A stretch of DNA of 6,752 nucleotides from Ruminococcus sp. (GTDB lineage Bacteria; Bacillota; Clostridia; Lachnospirales; Lachnospiraceae), in assembly GCA_020024635.1 (NCBI GenBank), contig JAHHTL010000059.1:1-6752 (forward strand). Direction: 5' to 3'. A program made the position numbers and the translations under genes. Each line of letters begins with the position of its first letter. Within the stretch, counting starts at the first letter, position 1. Shown here piece after piece: positions 5,151-6,752 of this stretch. The notes under the pieces were generated by a model, which was not told where the DNA came from, ran no database searches, and saw only the letters and a program-made list of their open reading frames with translations.

Positions 5151-6616
5151 ATTCTCTTTTCTACCTCTTTTAATATTTCTCCATATGTTCTATACTTGGA
5201 CTTCTTTTCTCCTGTGTATATCGGATTGGTAAATCCTAAAAGTTGTTGTTCTTTTGAACGCACTTCCAAACGAATCCAATGCCAGTCTTCCGTTTGAATA
5301 CAAACATTTGTTTCCACCTTGTAACTTTCCTGCCCGATTTGTTTGATTTCTACATTCTTTTTCTCTCCGTCCACAATAATCGATACTTCTGGTTCCATCT
5401 GTGTTTCCAAAACATATGCGGAATACTGAATCTCTTTGGTGGTCTTTGGTATTTCATCTCCTGGGAAATACGGTTTTCCATCAATTATTATCTCTGGTTC
5501 GATACGGCAAAATCTAGATACACAGATGTTCCCATTTTTTACCCCTTTTACCAGATTTTCTGGAGAAAGTCCATTACAAAACACAAAAGTGGCAGGATCT
5601 GCTGCGATGGACGGGTGATCTGCCCCTTCATATCGTTCCTCTATTAAATTATGGGAATCACTTCCTCCAATTCCCCAAATCTTATGTCCGTCATTCCAAA
5701 GCTCATTCCAAAAATTCAGTGCTTTTTCATTTGCCTTCGCAGCATACGGATAGGTGGGATCATTTATAATTTCCAGACAATCAATGGAACTTAACTGTGT
5801 AACTCCATAGTTCCATTTCCAAACTGTAAGAAATGGATGATTGATACTTGTGATCCATCCATTCCTAGTTCCTTCTTCTATGGTTTGTTGCATATAGTTT
5901 TCAATCTCATTCTCGTCTGTAGTCGTCACAAGATTCTTAACTTTTTCTGGCATTTTTGTGATCCCGATCAGATTCATATGTCCTTTTTCTGTTGTAATTT
6001 CAATTCCTGGTAAAATGAGTAATGGTGTTTTGCACCAACCTGTATGAATCACATTATGCTCCGTAGGAGTATAAAAGTCCATCTTCATATCCACGGCTTT
6101 CTTCATTACCCCTTCCAGTGTTTCTTTTCCATCGGACAAACGAGTATGAGTATGAAAATCTCCCTTGTACCATCTATTTTCTGATTGATACATTTTTTGA
6201 AAAGAATATCTTTCCTTAGATAAAACTAAGTCTTTGTCTACCCAACTTCCTCCCGTCAAAGTTTCCGGAAGTATCTCTGATTCCTCTGAAATTTTCAATT
6301 CAAACCGTATGTTTTGATCCGTGAAAAATACAAGGGTAAATTTCCAGACTCCCGCTTGTATTTCTCCCATAACTGCTCCCGGGCTGGTTTCTTCTGGCCG
6401 ATTTGAAATCCCCATTTTTAATTCTCCAAAGCTTAAAAATCTTTGAAGTCTAATTTTTCCTTCTGGATCTTCCGCTATTATTGCCCCCATACATCGATTG
6501 CCTTTGGTAAACTTTCCTACCAAAAGCAATCGGGATACTTCCCCAGGAATTACTATTGATTCCTGGAGAAATTTTTCTGATGGATTGTTCCAATCAAACT
6601 GTATCATTTGTTCCAT
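5147..6616 (-). CDS. PHP-domain metal-dependent hydrolase, CehA/McbA-like
   Basis: The 489-residue protein has an N-terminal beta-rich region (about 1-148), a PHP domain (about 150-370) and a C-terminal beta-rich region (about 375-470). All expected PHP metal ligands can be placed: HTH (His155, His157), Asp162 in LSDGKET, His187 in PTEHN, Glu206 in GIEITTE, His213 in KGHMN, His260 in INHP, and Asp320 with His322 in GGSDSH. The trinuclear site therefore looks intact and the enzyme active. Known PHP enzymes mostly hydrolyse phosphoesters or phosphodiesters; CehA and McbA themselves cleave carbamates, so the reaction is uncertain. No signal peptide is seen, so it should act in the cytoplasm. ATG 6616 follows the solute-binding-protein stop after 1 base, with GGTGA (6627-6623) as a modest ribosome site; the ATG at residue 4 is an alternative. 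Its place between a binding protein and a phosphatase suggests processing of the imported compound. Confidence 0.9.
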   Translation of the reverse strand: MEQMIQFDWNNPSEKFLQESIVIPGEVSRLLLVGKFTKGNRCMGAIIAEDPEGKIRLQRFLSFGELKMGISNRPEETSPGAVMGEIQAGVWKFTLVFFTDQNIRFELKISEESEILPETLTGGSWVDKDLVLSKERYSFQKMYQSENRWYKGDFHTHTRLSDGKETLEGVMKKAVDMKMDFYTPTEHNVIHTGWCKTPLLILPGIEITTEKGHMNLIGITKMPEKVKNLVTTTDENEIENYMQQTIEEGTRNGWITSINHPFLTVWKWNYGVTQLSSIDCLEIINDPTYPYAAKANEKALNFWNELWNDGHKIWGIGGSDSHNLIEERYEGADHPSIAADPATFVFCNGLSPENLVKGVKNGNICVSRFCRIEPEIIIDGKPYFPGDEIPKTTKEIQYSAYVLETQMEPEVSIIVDGEKKNVEIKQIGQESYKVETNVCIQTEDWHWIRLEVRSKEQQLLGFTNPIYTGEKKSKYRTYGEILKEVEKRI

Positions 6617-6617
6617 A

Positions 6618-6752
6618 TTATTTCACCGCGTCCAATGCTTTTTGACTAACTTCTTGTGCTTCATCTAAAGCTTCTTTTGCAGGAATATTTTCCAGTTCTA
6701 CTTTATCAGCCGCAATTCTTAATGCATCTAGAATTTTTCCTCCTGTTGGATC
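6618..6752 (-). CDS. C-terminus of an extracellular solute-binding protein of an ABC importer (partial)
   Basis: The frame is open from the right edge to TAA at 6620-6618 and gives the last 44 residues, from DPTGGKILDALR to KALDAVK. The composition and pattern fit the final helices of CUT1-type (UgpB/MalE-like) solute-binding proteins: a helix ending in a basic residue, the EAL.EA motif (27-32, EALDEA) and a closing polar helix. The rest, including the lipoprotein signal, is outside the window. The identification rests on this short tail plus the downstream UgpC-type ATPase. Only one base separates its stop from the PHP start, so the two are in one transcript. The two permease genes expected for this transporter are not in the window and are likely further right. 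The substrate is unknown. Confidence 0.75.
   Translation of the reverse strand, partial: DPTGGKILDALRIAADKVELENIPAKEALDEAQEVSQKALDAVK

Overview
The window is AT-rich DNA with strong AGGAGG-type ribosome sites, sigma-A-like promoters and tight gene packing. Together with the protein types (a CcdA-thioredoxin fusion and a UgpC/MsmX-type sugar ABC ATPase), this suggests a Bacillota chromosome, probably Clostridia and perhaps Lachnospiraceae. The taxonomic call is inference from style and content. No rRNA, tRNA, CRISPR array, transposase or phage gene was seen.

Layout, left to right. (1) Positions 1-212 hold a consensus-like minus-strand promoter (71-99) firing leftwards, possibly into a gene that starts at 59 and leaves the window, and the terminator of the next gene (171-208). 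(2) 213-1463, minus strand: a DsbD-like fusion of a CcdA membrane domain with a TlpA/ResA-type thioredoxin domain. It appears to be a single-gene unit with its own promoter (1524-1552) and terminator. (3) 1464-1684 is a 221-base divergent intergenic region with one promoter facing each way. (4) 1685-3291, plus strand: two unrecognised membrane proteins that overlap by ATGA and so form a two-gene operon. (5) 3319-6752, minus strand: the distal part of a solute-uptake operon. Its order of transcription is C-terminus of an extracellular solute-binding protein, PHP-domain metallohydrolase (CehA/McbA-like), HAD phosphatase, and UgpC/MsmX-like ABC ATPase. These genes are separated by 1 base or overlap by 4 and 52 bases.

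Working hypothesis for (5): a binding-protein-dependent transporter, whose permease genes are probably just beyond the right edge, imports a phosphorylated or sugar-like solute. The PHP enzyme and the HAD phosphatase then act on it in the cytoplasm. E. coli ugpBAECQ has an analogous logic, with the phosphodiesterase UgpQ beside the glycerol-3-phosphate/glycerophosphodiester importer. Here a PHP enzyme sits in that place, but the substrate is not shown by the sequence.

The most unusual architectural point is that the convergent operons (4) and (5) are only 27 bases apart. No convincing terminator lies between them. The first good minus-strand terminator (2967-2996) is about 320 bases inside the coding region of the opposite membrane-protein gene, which predicts a long antisense 3' end over that gene.
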